From Nitriliruptoraceae bacterium (GTDB lineage: Bacteria > Actinomycetota > Nitriliruptoria > Nitriliruptorales > Nitriliruptoraceae), in NCBI GenBank assembly GCA_007120485.1, contig SKNP01000193.1:1-10242 (forward strand): a stretch of DNA of 10,242 nucleotides, in the 5' to 3' direction. This document shows positions 1 through 5,864 of the stretch, piece after piece. The notes under the pieces were generated by a model. It did no database searches, was not told where the DNA came from, and saw only the letters and a list, made by a program, of their open reading frames with translations. The position numbers and the translations under genes were made by a program. Numbering within the stretch: the first letter of the stretch is position 1; the number at the start of each line of letters is the position of its first letter.

Positions 1-28
1 CTGCCGGGCCACCGACCGGCGCGACCGT

Positions 29-1357
29 TCAGAGGAACACCGAGCGACGACCCATCAGGTTGCGGTGCAGCATCGACTGGATCCGGTCACGGACCCGGTC
101 GGTGAGGTCGAACACCGCCATCGGATCGTCGGCTGTGGACACCGGGTACTCCGCTGTGTGGATCGGCTCGCCGTACTCGATGATCCATCTGGACGGCAGC
201 GGCAGCAGCGCGAACGGCCCGAGCACGGGCAGGGCCAACGCCTGCGCGACGACGGGGAAGTACGGCAGGCCGAACAGCCGCGCCACGGCCCGCAGGTCGA
301 ACAGCAGCGGGTAGATCTCCTCGCTGCCGACGATCGCGGTGGGGATGATCGGTGCCTGGGCGCGCAGCGCCGTAGCGACGAAGCCACCCCGCCCGAACCG
401 TTGCAGCTTGTAACGGTCCCGCCACGGCTTGCCGAGGCCCTTGTAGCCCTCGGGCCAGACCGCCACCAGTTCCCCGGCTTCCAGCAGCCGGTCCGCATCG
501 TCCCCCGAGGCGAGGGTGGCCCCGGTCTTGCGTGCGAGCGGGCCGACCAGGGGGGTACGGAACACCAGGTCGGCACCAAGCTCGCGGGCGTGCCGGCCGG
601 TGACGTCGAACAGGTCGAGCCGGGTGATCACCGCGTCAACCGGCAGCGTGCCCGCGTGGTTGGCGACCACCACGCCGGCACCCGACACCGGGATGTTCTC
701 GGCTCCATGCGACGCGACCCGCCAGTAGGAGCGGTGCAGCGGGCGCAGCAGCGGCATCATGATCGAGGTGGTCAGGTCCTCGTCGAACCCGAACTCGTCG
801 ATCGTGTAGTCGCCGGTCAGACGCCGGCGCGCCACCTCCGTCGCCGTCCGCAGGCGGTCGACGAGGTGGTCGTCAGCGAACCGGCGCAACAGGGCGAGAC
901 CGTCGATCGCCCCGGCGAAACCCCGGTCAGCGAGCTCGCGCTCGGCCCACGCGAACGCACGGTCGCTCGGCCCCTCGTCCACGCGATCGCTCGACCCCGC
1001 CCCCGGACGGCCGCTCGACCCCGCCCCCGGACGGCCGCTCGACCCCGCCGCCGAGCGGTCGTCGTCGCCGCCAGGGGACGGTGGGCGGCCCGCACCGTCG
1101 GAGGACGTTGCACGGTCGGCGCCTTCGGAGGACGCCGGAGCGTCCGCCTCATCGGAGGGTTCCGCGCCGACCGGATCGTCACGACGGGCGTGGACCCGGC
1201 AGCGGTCGCCGACGACCGCGTAGTTGCGACAGCGCCGGTCCTGGGCGGTGATGGCGTCGCACCGGGGGCGCGCGGCGTCGCCGACCTCGGTCCGGCGCGC
1301 ATCGCGCGCCGCGCGCTGCTCCGCGATGGAGATGACCTCGGCATGCTGATCGGACAC
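29..1357 (-). CDS. Lysophospholipid acyltransferase-like protein (PlsC/MGAT-like LPLAT) with N-terminal Cys/His motif
   Basis: Probable membrane-associated acyltransferase that moves an acyl chain onto a glycerolipid or related acceptor; the substrate is unknown. Residue numbers are for the 442-aa form. The C-terminal half has the acyltransferase blocks: NHAGTLPVD (His234, Asp241, with the longer His-to-Asp spacing seen in MGAT-like LPLATs), a WPEG block (Pro302-Gly304) and a hydrophobic PIIPTAIVG block. The N-terminus carries C33-x9-C43-x9-C53-x2-H56, resembling short Cys/His domains of the form CxxxT..G..C.N...G..C..H. A disordered Ser/Gly/Asp linker of about 75 residues follows. I chose the GTG at 1355-1357 because GGGGAGG lies 8 nt upstream. 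A GTG at 1364-1366 would overlap the epimerase stop as GTGA but has almost no spacing to that site. Coupling to the upstream epimerase is likely either way. The order HTH-epimerase-acyltransferase matches M. tuberculosis Rv0500A-Rv0501-Rv0502. Family confident, substrate not. Confidence 0.88.
   Translation of the reverse strand: MSDQHAEVISIAEQRAARDARRTEVGDAARPRCDAITAQDRRCRNYAVVGDRCRVHARRDDPVGAEPSDEADAPASSEGADRATSSDGAGRPPSPGGDDDRSAAGSSGRPGAGSSGRPGAGSSDRVDEGPSDRAFAWAERELADRGFAGAIDGLALLRRFADDHLVDRLRTATEVARRRLTGDYTIDEFGFDEDLTTSIMMPLLRPLHRSYWRVASHGAENIPVSGAGVVVANHAGTLPVDAVITRLDLFDVTGRHARELGADLVFRTPLVGPLARKTGATLASGDDADRLLEAGELVAVWPEGYKGLGKPWRDRYKLQRFGRGGFVATALRAQAPIIPTAIVGSEEIYPLLFDLRAVARLFGLPYFPVVAQALALPVLGPFALLPLPSRWIIEYGEPIHTAEYPVSTADDPMAVFDLTDRVRDRIQSMLHRNLMGRRSVFL
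989..1060. repeat. 24-bp tandem repeat, three copies, inside the acyltransferase linker
   Basis: Copies begin at 989, 1013 and 1037. The first two are identical over 24 bp and the third differs at four positions. On the minus strand the repeat encodes an eight-residue unit, GRPGAGSS, in the linker between the Cys/His motif and the acyltransferase domain. Being in frame, copy-number change would only alter linker length. Confidence 0.85.
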
Positions 1358-1362
1358 GGCGT

Positions 1363-2373
1363 TCACCTCCCCGTCGCATCGGCGACGACCCGCTGCACCG
1401 TCGGGGCGACACGGCCGTGGAGCCGGCGATGGGTCACGAAATCCTCGAACGCGGCCCGGCTGCTGTAGGCGGGGTGGAACCCGAGCTGCTCATGCATCCG
1501 CTCGAGATCGACGACACGGCCGTAACGAAGGAACCGCAACTGGTCGGCCGGGACGTCGACACGCCGGGTCCGACGGGCCGACCGGGCGGCGGCCGACACC
1601 AGCGGTGCCGGGATGGGCGCCGGCACCCGTCCCGCGAGGCGGATGCACTGCGAGAGGTAGAGCACCCCGTCCCCGGCCACGTTGAACACGCCCGGGTGCG
1701 ATCCGGTCGCGGTGCGCGCGAGGACCTCGGCGGCGTCGTGTTCGTGGCAGAACTGCAGCCGGGGGTCGAACCCGAACACCATCGGCACCGCCGGGAGGCT
1801 GAACAGCGCGAGGAACGTGCTGTCGACCTGCGCCCCGAGCAGGTTCGCGAACCGCAGGATCGTCACCTCGAGGTCGTCACGCTGCCGGTCCACGGCCCGC
1901 AGGTAGGTCTCGACCTCCGTGGCGTCCTTGCCGAAGCCCTGACCCGGCGGGGTCCGCGGCGCGGTGTCCTCGCGGAAGCTGACCGGATCGGTGTGGTCCG
2001 ATCCGTAGACCGCGGTCGTGGACTTGAGCACGATGCGCCGCAGCGTCGGCGCGCGTTGACAGGCGGCGAACAGCTGCATCGCGCCGATGACGTTGCGCTC
2101 CTTCATCCGGGCACGCCCACCCGAGGCACCCGGCGCGGTCGTCGTCGAGAGGTGCAGCACCGTGTCGATGCGCTCCTCGTCGAGGACGTGGCCGACGACC
2201 GGGTTGCGCAGATCCGCCCGCACGAAGCGGGTCGACGTCAGTGGATGGGGTGGTTCACGCACGTCGACACCGACCAGCCGCTCGACGTCATCGCGCTGCT
2301 CGAGCGCCCGGACGACGAGGCCCTGCAGCTGCCCGGCGATCCCGGTGATCAGGATGCGACGGCCGTCGGTCAC
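1363..2373 (-). CDS. NAD-dependent epimerase/dehydratase-like protein (atypical extended SDR)
   Basis: Rossmann-fold protein of the extended short-chain dehydrogenase family, probably cytoplasmic and acting on a nucleotide sugar or similar polar substrate. An N-terminal dinucleotide site is visible: ILITGIAGQLQG at residues 7-18, then VGVD with Asp38 at the end of the second strand, which favours NAD over NADP. The STTAVYG strand (118-124) and the TILRFANLLG segment (171-180) are typical of epimerases. The usual YxxxK pair is not intact: Lys149 in GFGKD is in place but the Tyr position appears to be Gln145. The Rv0501 (galE2) family, as I recall it, has a similar GFAKD segment, so this may be a subfamily trait. 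Length (336 aa) is normal. The start is GTG with GAGAGGG about 7 nt upstream. It follows the HTH gene by 114 bp and its stop abuts the acyltransferase start. It should not be assumed to be a true UDP-galactose 4-epimerase. Confidence 0.88.
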   Translation of the reverse strand: MTDGRRILITGIAGQLQGLVVRALEQRDDVERLVGVDVREPPHPLTSTRFVRADLRNPVVGHVLDEERIDTVLHLSTTTAPGASGGRARMKERNVIGAMQLFAACQRAPTLRRIVLKSTTAVYGSDHTDPVSFREDTAPRTPPGQGFGKDATEVETYLRAVDRQRDDLEVTILRFANLLGAQVDSTFLALFSLPAVPMVFGFDPRLQFCHEHDAAEVLARTATGSHPGVFNVAGDGVLYLSQCIRLAGRVPAPIPAPLVSAAARSARRTRRVDVPADQLRFLRYGRVVDLERMHEQLGFHPAYSSRAAFEDFVTHRRLHGRVAPTVQRVVADATGR

Positions 2374-2487
2374 GACCTCGCCCTCTCGTCAGCATCGGCG
2401 TCCGCGGACCGGCGACGCCGGTCTCCTGCAGTGAAGCGGTCCGGGCGCCTCCACGCGAACGCGGCTTGAGGAGCACCTCGACCTCTA

Positions 2488-2715
2488 TCAGCGAACGTCG
2501 GTGTCCGGGAGGTCATCGAGGTCGTCGAGGTCGATGTCGGCGGGATCGACGACCTGCGCGTCCAGATAGGCGCGCAGCTCGCGCTCGCGGATGCGGTAGT
2601 TGCGTCCGACCCGGACGGCTGGCAGCTCACCCCGCCGGACCAGGCGGTAGACGGTCATCTTGGACACGCGGAGCTGTTCGGCCACCTCAGCAGCGGTCAG
2701 GAGGGTCTCGCTCAT
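2488..2715 (-). CDS. BldC/excisionase-type helix-turn-helix DNA-binding protein
   Basis: A 75-aa DNA-binding protein of the MerR-like, single-domain BldC/excisionase family. Residues about 5-50 form the winged helix-turn-helix: TAAEVAEQLRVSKMTVYRLV is the recognition HTH, and GELPAVRVGRNYRI is the wing. Such proteins lack an effector domain and bind direct repeats, often cooperatively. The last 20 residues are strikingly acidic (repeated Asp-Asp-Leu). The ATG at 2713-2715 is preceded by a GGCGGAG site; the frame is open further upstream, but that extension has no family resemblance and holds the putative promoter. It corresponds in family and position to M. tuberculosis Rv0500A, with the epimerase and acyltransferase downstream. 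The hairpin after the MCP suggests it begins its own transcription unit. Its targets are unknown. Confidence 0.9.
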   Translation of the reverse strand: MSETLLTAAEVAEQLRVSKMTVYRLVRRGELPAVRVGRNYRIRERELRAYLDAQVVDPADIDLDDLDDLPDTDVR

Positions 2716-2769
2716 CGTTGCGCTCCGCCGACGTGGTCCATGGTGCCCGCCCCGGAACACCCGGCTCAC

Positions 2770-2775
2770 ACCGTA
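2770..2775 (-). promoter_or_regulatory. Possible -10 element upstream of the HTH gene
   Basis: On the minus strand TACGGT fits the actinobacterial TAnnnT -10 pattern and lies about 55 nt before the ATG of the HTH gene, downstream of the MCP hairpin. No convincing -35 is seen at 16-19 nt, so this rests on position and a short match only. Confidence 0.22.
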
Positions 2776-2826
2776 GTCCGCTCTTGGCAGGAAGGGAGAG
2801 GGAACCAAGGCAGGGAGGGGAACGAG

Positions 2827-2863
2827 ACGAGCGGGGCCGCCCGGCAAGGACGACCCCGCTCGT
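2827..2863 (-). terminator. Perfect 10-bp hairpin after the MCP gene, likely terminator
   Basis: The arms at 2827-2836 (acgagcgggg) and 2854-2863 (ccccgctcgt) are perfectly complementary around a 17-nt loop. The hairpin begins 11 nt after the MCP stop codon in the direction of transcription. No clear U-tract follows on the minus strand (next bases CTCGTTCCCC), so it may be a GC-rich U-less terminator or an mRNA 3' stabiliser. The position fits an end of the MCP transcript before the HTH gene. Confidence 0.6.
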
Positions 2864-2874
2864 GGGAGCACCGA

Positions 2875-4407
2875 TCAGCGGTCGCCGGCACCGACCAGGG
2901 TGCGGTCCTGCGGCGCTGACGGCGCCTGCGGCGTCCGGGGCGGTGTGGCGTCCTCCGTCCCGGCGACGGGTGACGGCGACGTGGCCTGCACGCCGTCGAG
3001 CACCGCGCGCAGCTCCGCAGCGACCTCGGTCAGCGACGCCGCGGTGTCCTGGGTGTTCGCGGCCGCTTCCGCGGTGGTGCGGGCGGCTTCGGCCACGCTG
3101 GTGACGTTCTCCGCGATCTCCGACGAGCCCTGCGCCGCCTCGTTGATGCTCCGAGCGATCTCGTTGGTGGTGGAGCTCTGCTCCTCGACCGCCGAAGCGA
3201 TCGTGTTCGAGATCCCCGAGATGCGGTCGATGACCTCGCCGATCCGGCCGATGGCCTCGACCGCGGAGCTCGAGTCGGTCTGGATCGCCGCGATGCGGTT
3301 GGAGATGTCGTCGGTCGCCGACGAGGTCTGGTTGGCCAGGTCCTTGACCTCGTTGGCGACGACCGCGAACCCCTTGCCGGCGTCGCCGGCGCGGGCCGCC
3401 TCGATGGTGGCGTTGAGCGCCAACAAGTTGGTCTGCTCCGCGATCGAGGTGATCACCTCGATGACCGCACCGATCTCCGCCGAGGAGTTGCCCAGCTCGC
3501 CGACGATCCGGTTGGCCTCCTCGGCGCTCTGCACGGCCTCACCGGAGACGGTCGACGCGTCGCTGGCGTTCGCGGAGATCTCCTGGACGGTCGACGACAT
3601 CTCCTCGACCGCCGTGGCGACGGCCGAGATGTTCTGGCTGACCTGCTCACCGGCGGACGCGACCACGTTCGCCTGGCTGGTGGTCTCCTCCGCGGTCGCC
3701 GTCATCTGGGTGGACACCGCGGCCAGCTCGTCAGCCGAGCTGCCGAGCGAATCGGACGAACGGCGGACGGGGCTCGTGATCGCGCGGGTCATGAACCAGG
3801 CGAGCGCGAGCAACGCCAGCGTCCCGAAACCGAGCGCGACGTAGATCCGGGCCCGGCCGGCCGCGGCATAGTCGGTTGCGTCGTCGACCCGCTGGTCGAA
3901 CAGTGCGTAACGCTCCCCGATGAGCCCTTCGTACTCGGCTCGAAGATCGCCCATGTTGTCGGCGAGCTCCCCCTCAGCAGCCAGGGCAACCGCCGCGTCG
4001 GCGGACCCGCTCGATCGCGTCTCGATCAGTTCATCGAGCAGATCGAAGTGGCGTTGCGTCAAGGGGCGGGCACGTTCGACGTACGCGGTGACATCATCGA
4101 TCTGCGTGAGATCCGCCACGTTCTCGAGGTGCTCAGCCGCCCGGTCCCGCGTCCCGTCGTAGCCGGCCAGCTCCGCCTCATCGCCGCCCAGCGCGTAGCC
4201 GAGGGCGGCCGCCTCACCCTCGCCCATCACCGAGATGTAACGGTCGAGTTGGGCGTTGATCTGCGACGTCCGCTGGAGGTCCACGGCCGCCTGGTCCAGC
4301 CCGTTGAGGCTCACCACCGCCATCGAGCCGACCATCAGAAGGATGGCGAGCGCGCCTCCGAAGGCGCCGAACAGTTTCGTCTTGAGTGCGGTACCTCGCA
4401 GCATCAT
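2875..4407 (-). CDS. Methyl-accepting chemotaxis protein (transmembrane, apparently HAMP-less)
   Basis: Chemoreceptor that would couple an extracellular signal to CheA/CheW. Numbering is for 510 aa. TM1 is about 12-35, followed by an extracellular mainly helical region of about 150 residues resembling four-helix-bundle sensors, then TM2 about 188-209. The signalling hairpin tip is well conserved: EQTNLLALNATIEAARAG (about 324-341) followed by GKGFAVVANEVKDLA. Very soon after TM2, at about ITSPVRRSSDSLG, the sequence enters the heptad-rich signalling helix, so the roughly 50-residue HAMP domain seems to be absent. The C-terminus is a Pro/Thr-rich tail with no NWETF-like CheR-tethering peptide. 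Tandem ATG codons follow a GAGAGGT site; the start could be 4407 or 4404. The frame is open to 4572, but that upstream stretch is Arg/Pro-rich and spans intergenic repeats, so I leave it out. No che or flagellar genes are in the window. The ligand is unknown. Confidence 0.93.
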   Translation of the reverse strand: MMLRGTALKTKLFGAFGGALAILLMVGSMAVVSLNGLDQAAVDLQRTSQINAQLDRYISVMGEGEAAALGYALGGDEAELAGYDGTRDRAAEHLENVADLTQIDDVTAYVERARPLTQRHFDLLDELIETRSSGSADAAVALAAEGELADNMGDLRAEYEGLIGERYALFDQRVDDATDYAAAGRARIYVALGFGTLALLALAWFMTRAITSPVRRSSDSLGSSADELAAVSTQMTATAEETTSQANVVASAGEQVSQNISAVATAVEEMSSTVQEISANASDASTVSGEAVQSAEEANRIVGELGNSSAEIGAVIEVITSIAEQTNLLALNATIEAARAGDAGKGFAVVANEVKDLANQTSSATDDISNRIAAIQTDSSSAVEAIGRIGEVIDRISGISNTIASAVEEQSSTTNEIARSINEAAQGSSEIAENVTSVAEAARTTAEAAANTQDTAASLTEVAAELRAVLDGVQATSPSPVAGTEDATPPRTPQAPSAPQDRTLVGAGDR

Positions 4408-4535
4408 GCGACCTCTCGAACTGGGCCCAGGTCGGTCCCCCCGCGACACGACGACGCGGCGCGTCCGTGCGCCGGTCGTTGGCCCCGTCGGCCGACCGTT
4501 CGGCGGCTGTGGGGGTCCACGCCGAGCCGGGCGCT

Positions 4536-4580
4536 CCGCGCACCCACCCGGTCGGTGATACCGCGCACCCACCCGATCGG
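4536..4580. repeat. 20-bp direct repeat upstream of the MCP gene
   Basis: Copies at 4536-4555 and 4561-4580 match at 19 of 20 positions (ccgcgcacccacccgRtcgg), with a 25-bp period. They lie between the deacetylase stop and the MCP start, about 130 bp ahead of the MCP ATG. Between them, on the minus strand, is GGTATCACC, whose TATCAC could weakly pass as a -10. This arrangement would suit a regulator that binds direct repeats, but no function is shown. Confidence 0.7.
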
Positions 4581-4590
4581 CCGTGACGCG

Positions 4591-4613
4591 GACCCGCGGG
4601 CCGCCGCGCGGTC
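4591..4613 (-). terminator. Bulged GC hairpin just after the deacetylase gene, possible terminator
   Basis: Bases 4591-4594 pair with 4610-4613 and 4595-4599 pair with 4604-4608, with one bulged base and a 4-nt loop. It lies directly after the deacetylase stop codon in the direction of transcription. There is no U-tract, and such structures arise easily in very GC-rich DNA. Confidence 0.35.
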
Positions 4614-4615
4614 GT

Positions 4616-5800
4616 TCAGCTGCGGATGCCGTGGAACGGGAACAGCGACCGGCGCAACTCGAGCACCGCCTCGCGTACGGTCTGATCCGCCTGCTGCTGC
4701 ATGGCCTCCGAGACCCGCACCGGATCGTCGGTGAACCCCGACGGTGGGGTGATGCCGGTGCGCTGGAACGCCACCTCGCGCCAGTCGACCGGGGTCTCGA
4801 CCGGCAACGAGCGTCCGGTCATCTCCGCGAACGCCAGCGTCCAGGCACGTGGCACGACCTGCACGAGCTGGTAGCCACCGCCACCGGTCGCGATCCAGCG
4901 CCCGTCGCTGACCTCATGCGCCAAGCGGTGGAGGCGCGCGTAGACGGCCGCCATGTCGTCGACGGTGAGGGCGAGGTGGGCGAGCGGATCCGTCGCGTGC
5001 GTGTCACAGCCGAGCTGGGTGATCAACACGTCCGGGGTGAACGCCCGGACCAACGGCTCCACCACGGCGTCGAAGGCCTCGAGCCACACCCCGCCGGTCG
5101 TCCCGGGCGCCATCGGGACGTTCGCGGCGCTCCCGCGGGCGCCGTCACCACCGATGTCGTCAACGTCGCCCGTCCCGGGGAACAGGTAACGGCCCGACTC
5201 ATGCAGCGAGATGGTCAGCACCCGCGGGTCGTCGGCGAACATCACCTCGACCCCGTCGCCGTGGTGGACGTCGACGTCCACGTAGGCGACCCGTTCGACC
5301 CCCTGTTCCAGGAGCCAGTCGATGGCGACCGCCGGGTCGTTGTAGACGCAGAAGCCGGCGGCCCGTCCGGGCATCGCGTGGTGCAGCCCACCGGCGGGGT
5401 TGAACGCGTGGTCGGCACGGCCGTCGAGGACCTGCCGGGCCGCTTCGATGCTGCCGGAGCACACCAGCATCGACGCCGCGTGCATGCCGGGGAACGCCGG
5501 CGTATCACCGGGGCCGAGGCCGTACATCGCCTCCGCGGTCGCGGTCGGATCGTCCGAGAGCCGCTTGACGGTGTCGACGAAGTCCTCCCGGTGCAGCCGC
5601 AACAGCTCGGACTCGGGCATCGCGGCGGGCAACACCTCGTCCACGCCGTAACCGAGCTGGCCGACCCGCCGGATCAGGTCGATGGTGAGCTCCACACGGA
5701 CGGGTGCGAGCGGATGTCCTTCGCCGAGGTCGTAGTTGGCGACGCCCTCGTCCCACACGAGCGCGACACGACCGACAGCGGACGGACCCTCTCCTGCCAC
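4616..5800 (-). CDS. acuC: Histone-deacetylase-superfamily protein, AcuC-like (class I type)
   Basis: Zinc-dependent deacetylase of the arginase/deacetylase fold, cytoplasmic. In Bacillus, AcuC deacetylates acetyl-CoA synthetase; here the substrate may be an acetylated protein or small molecule. All main active-site elements are visible in the 394-aa product: the His pair at 140-141 (GGLHHAM), GFCVYND at 149-155, the DVDVHHGDG loop with zinc ligands Asp177 and His179, the third zinc ligand Asp266 in QLGCD, and the catalytic Tyr310 in ATGGGGYQ. It therefore looks active. Length is typical of AcuC. The GTG start has a strong GAGGAG site 5 nt upstream. It lies 64 bp after the permease gene and could be read through from the exporter operon, or have its own promoter. 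No acetyl-CoA synthetase or acetyltransferase gene is visible nearby, so the AcuC role rests on family similarity alone. Confidence 0.9.
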   Translation of the reverse strand: MAGEGPSAVGRVALVWDEGVANYDLGEGHPLAPVRVELTIDLIRRVGQLGYGVDEVLPAAMPESELLRLHREDFVDTVKRLSDDPTATAEAMYGLGPGDTPAFPGMHAASMLVCSGSIEAARQVLDGRADHAFNPAGGLHHAMPGRAAGFCVYNDPAVAIDWLLEQGVERVAYVDVDVHHGDGVEVMFADDPRVLTISLHESGRYLFPGTGDVDDIGGDGARGSAANVPMAPGTTGGVWLEAFDAVVEPLVRAFTPDVLITQLGCDTHATDPLAHLALTVDDMAAVYARLHRLAHEVSDGRWIATGGGGYQLVQVVPRAWTLAFAEMTGRSLPVETPVDWREVAFQRTGITPPSGFTDDPVRVSEAMQQQADQTVREAVLELRRSLFPFHGIRS

Positions 5801-5864
5801 CCACGCTCCTCAACGATGGCCGCAGGCAGCGTAGCGACGACGCCGTGACCGCCCGACCCGACCG

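Noticed and set aside
3..20. Small hairpin (gccgg/ccggc) after the acyltransferase stop
   Set aside because: A 5-bp stem with an 8-nt loop at the window edge is too weak to call a terminator, and any downstream context is missing.
65..1468. Plus-strand open frame of 467 codons opposite the acyltransferase
   Set aside because: Its composition is Arg/Gly/His-rich with no domain, and the minus strand has conserved acyltransferase motifs across the same span.
1417..2469. Plus-strand open frame of 350 codons opposite the epimerase
   Set aside because: No family resemblance; it mirrors the well-supported epimerase-like gene.
4421..4430. 10-bp palindrome ctgggcccag just upstream of the MCP ribosome-binding site, and another, gtcggccgac, at 4487-4496
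   Set aside because: Neither extends beyond 10 bp, and palindromes of this size are frequent in DNA this rich in G and C. They could be operators but nothing else supports it.
4408..4572. N-terminal extension of the MCP by 55 residues
   Set aside because: The extension is Arg/Pro/Gly-rich, lies before the TM1 signal-anchor, and has no good ribosome-binding site, while tandem ATGs at 4402-4407 follow GAGAGGT.
4583..5848. Plus-strand open frame of 421 codons opposite the deacetylase
   Set aside because: The minus strand holds every catalytic motif of the deacetylase family; the plus-strand product has none and looks like a codon shadow.
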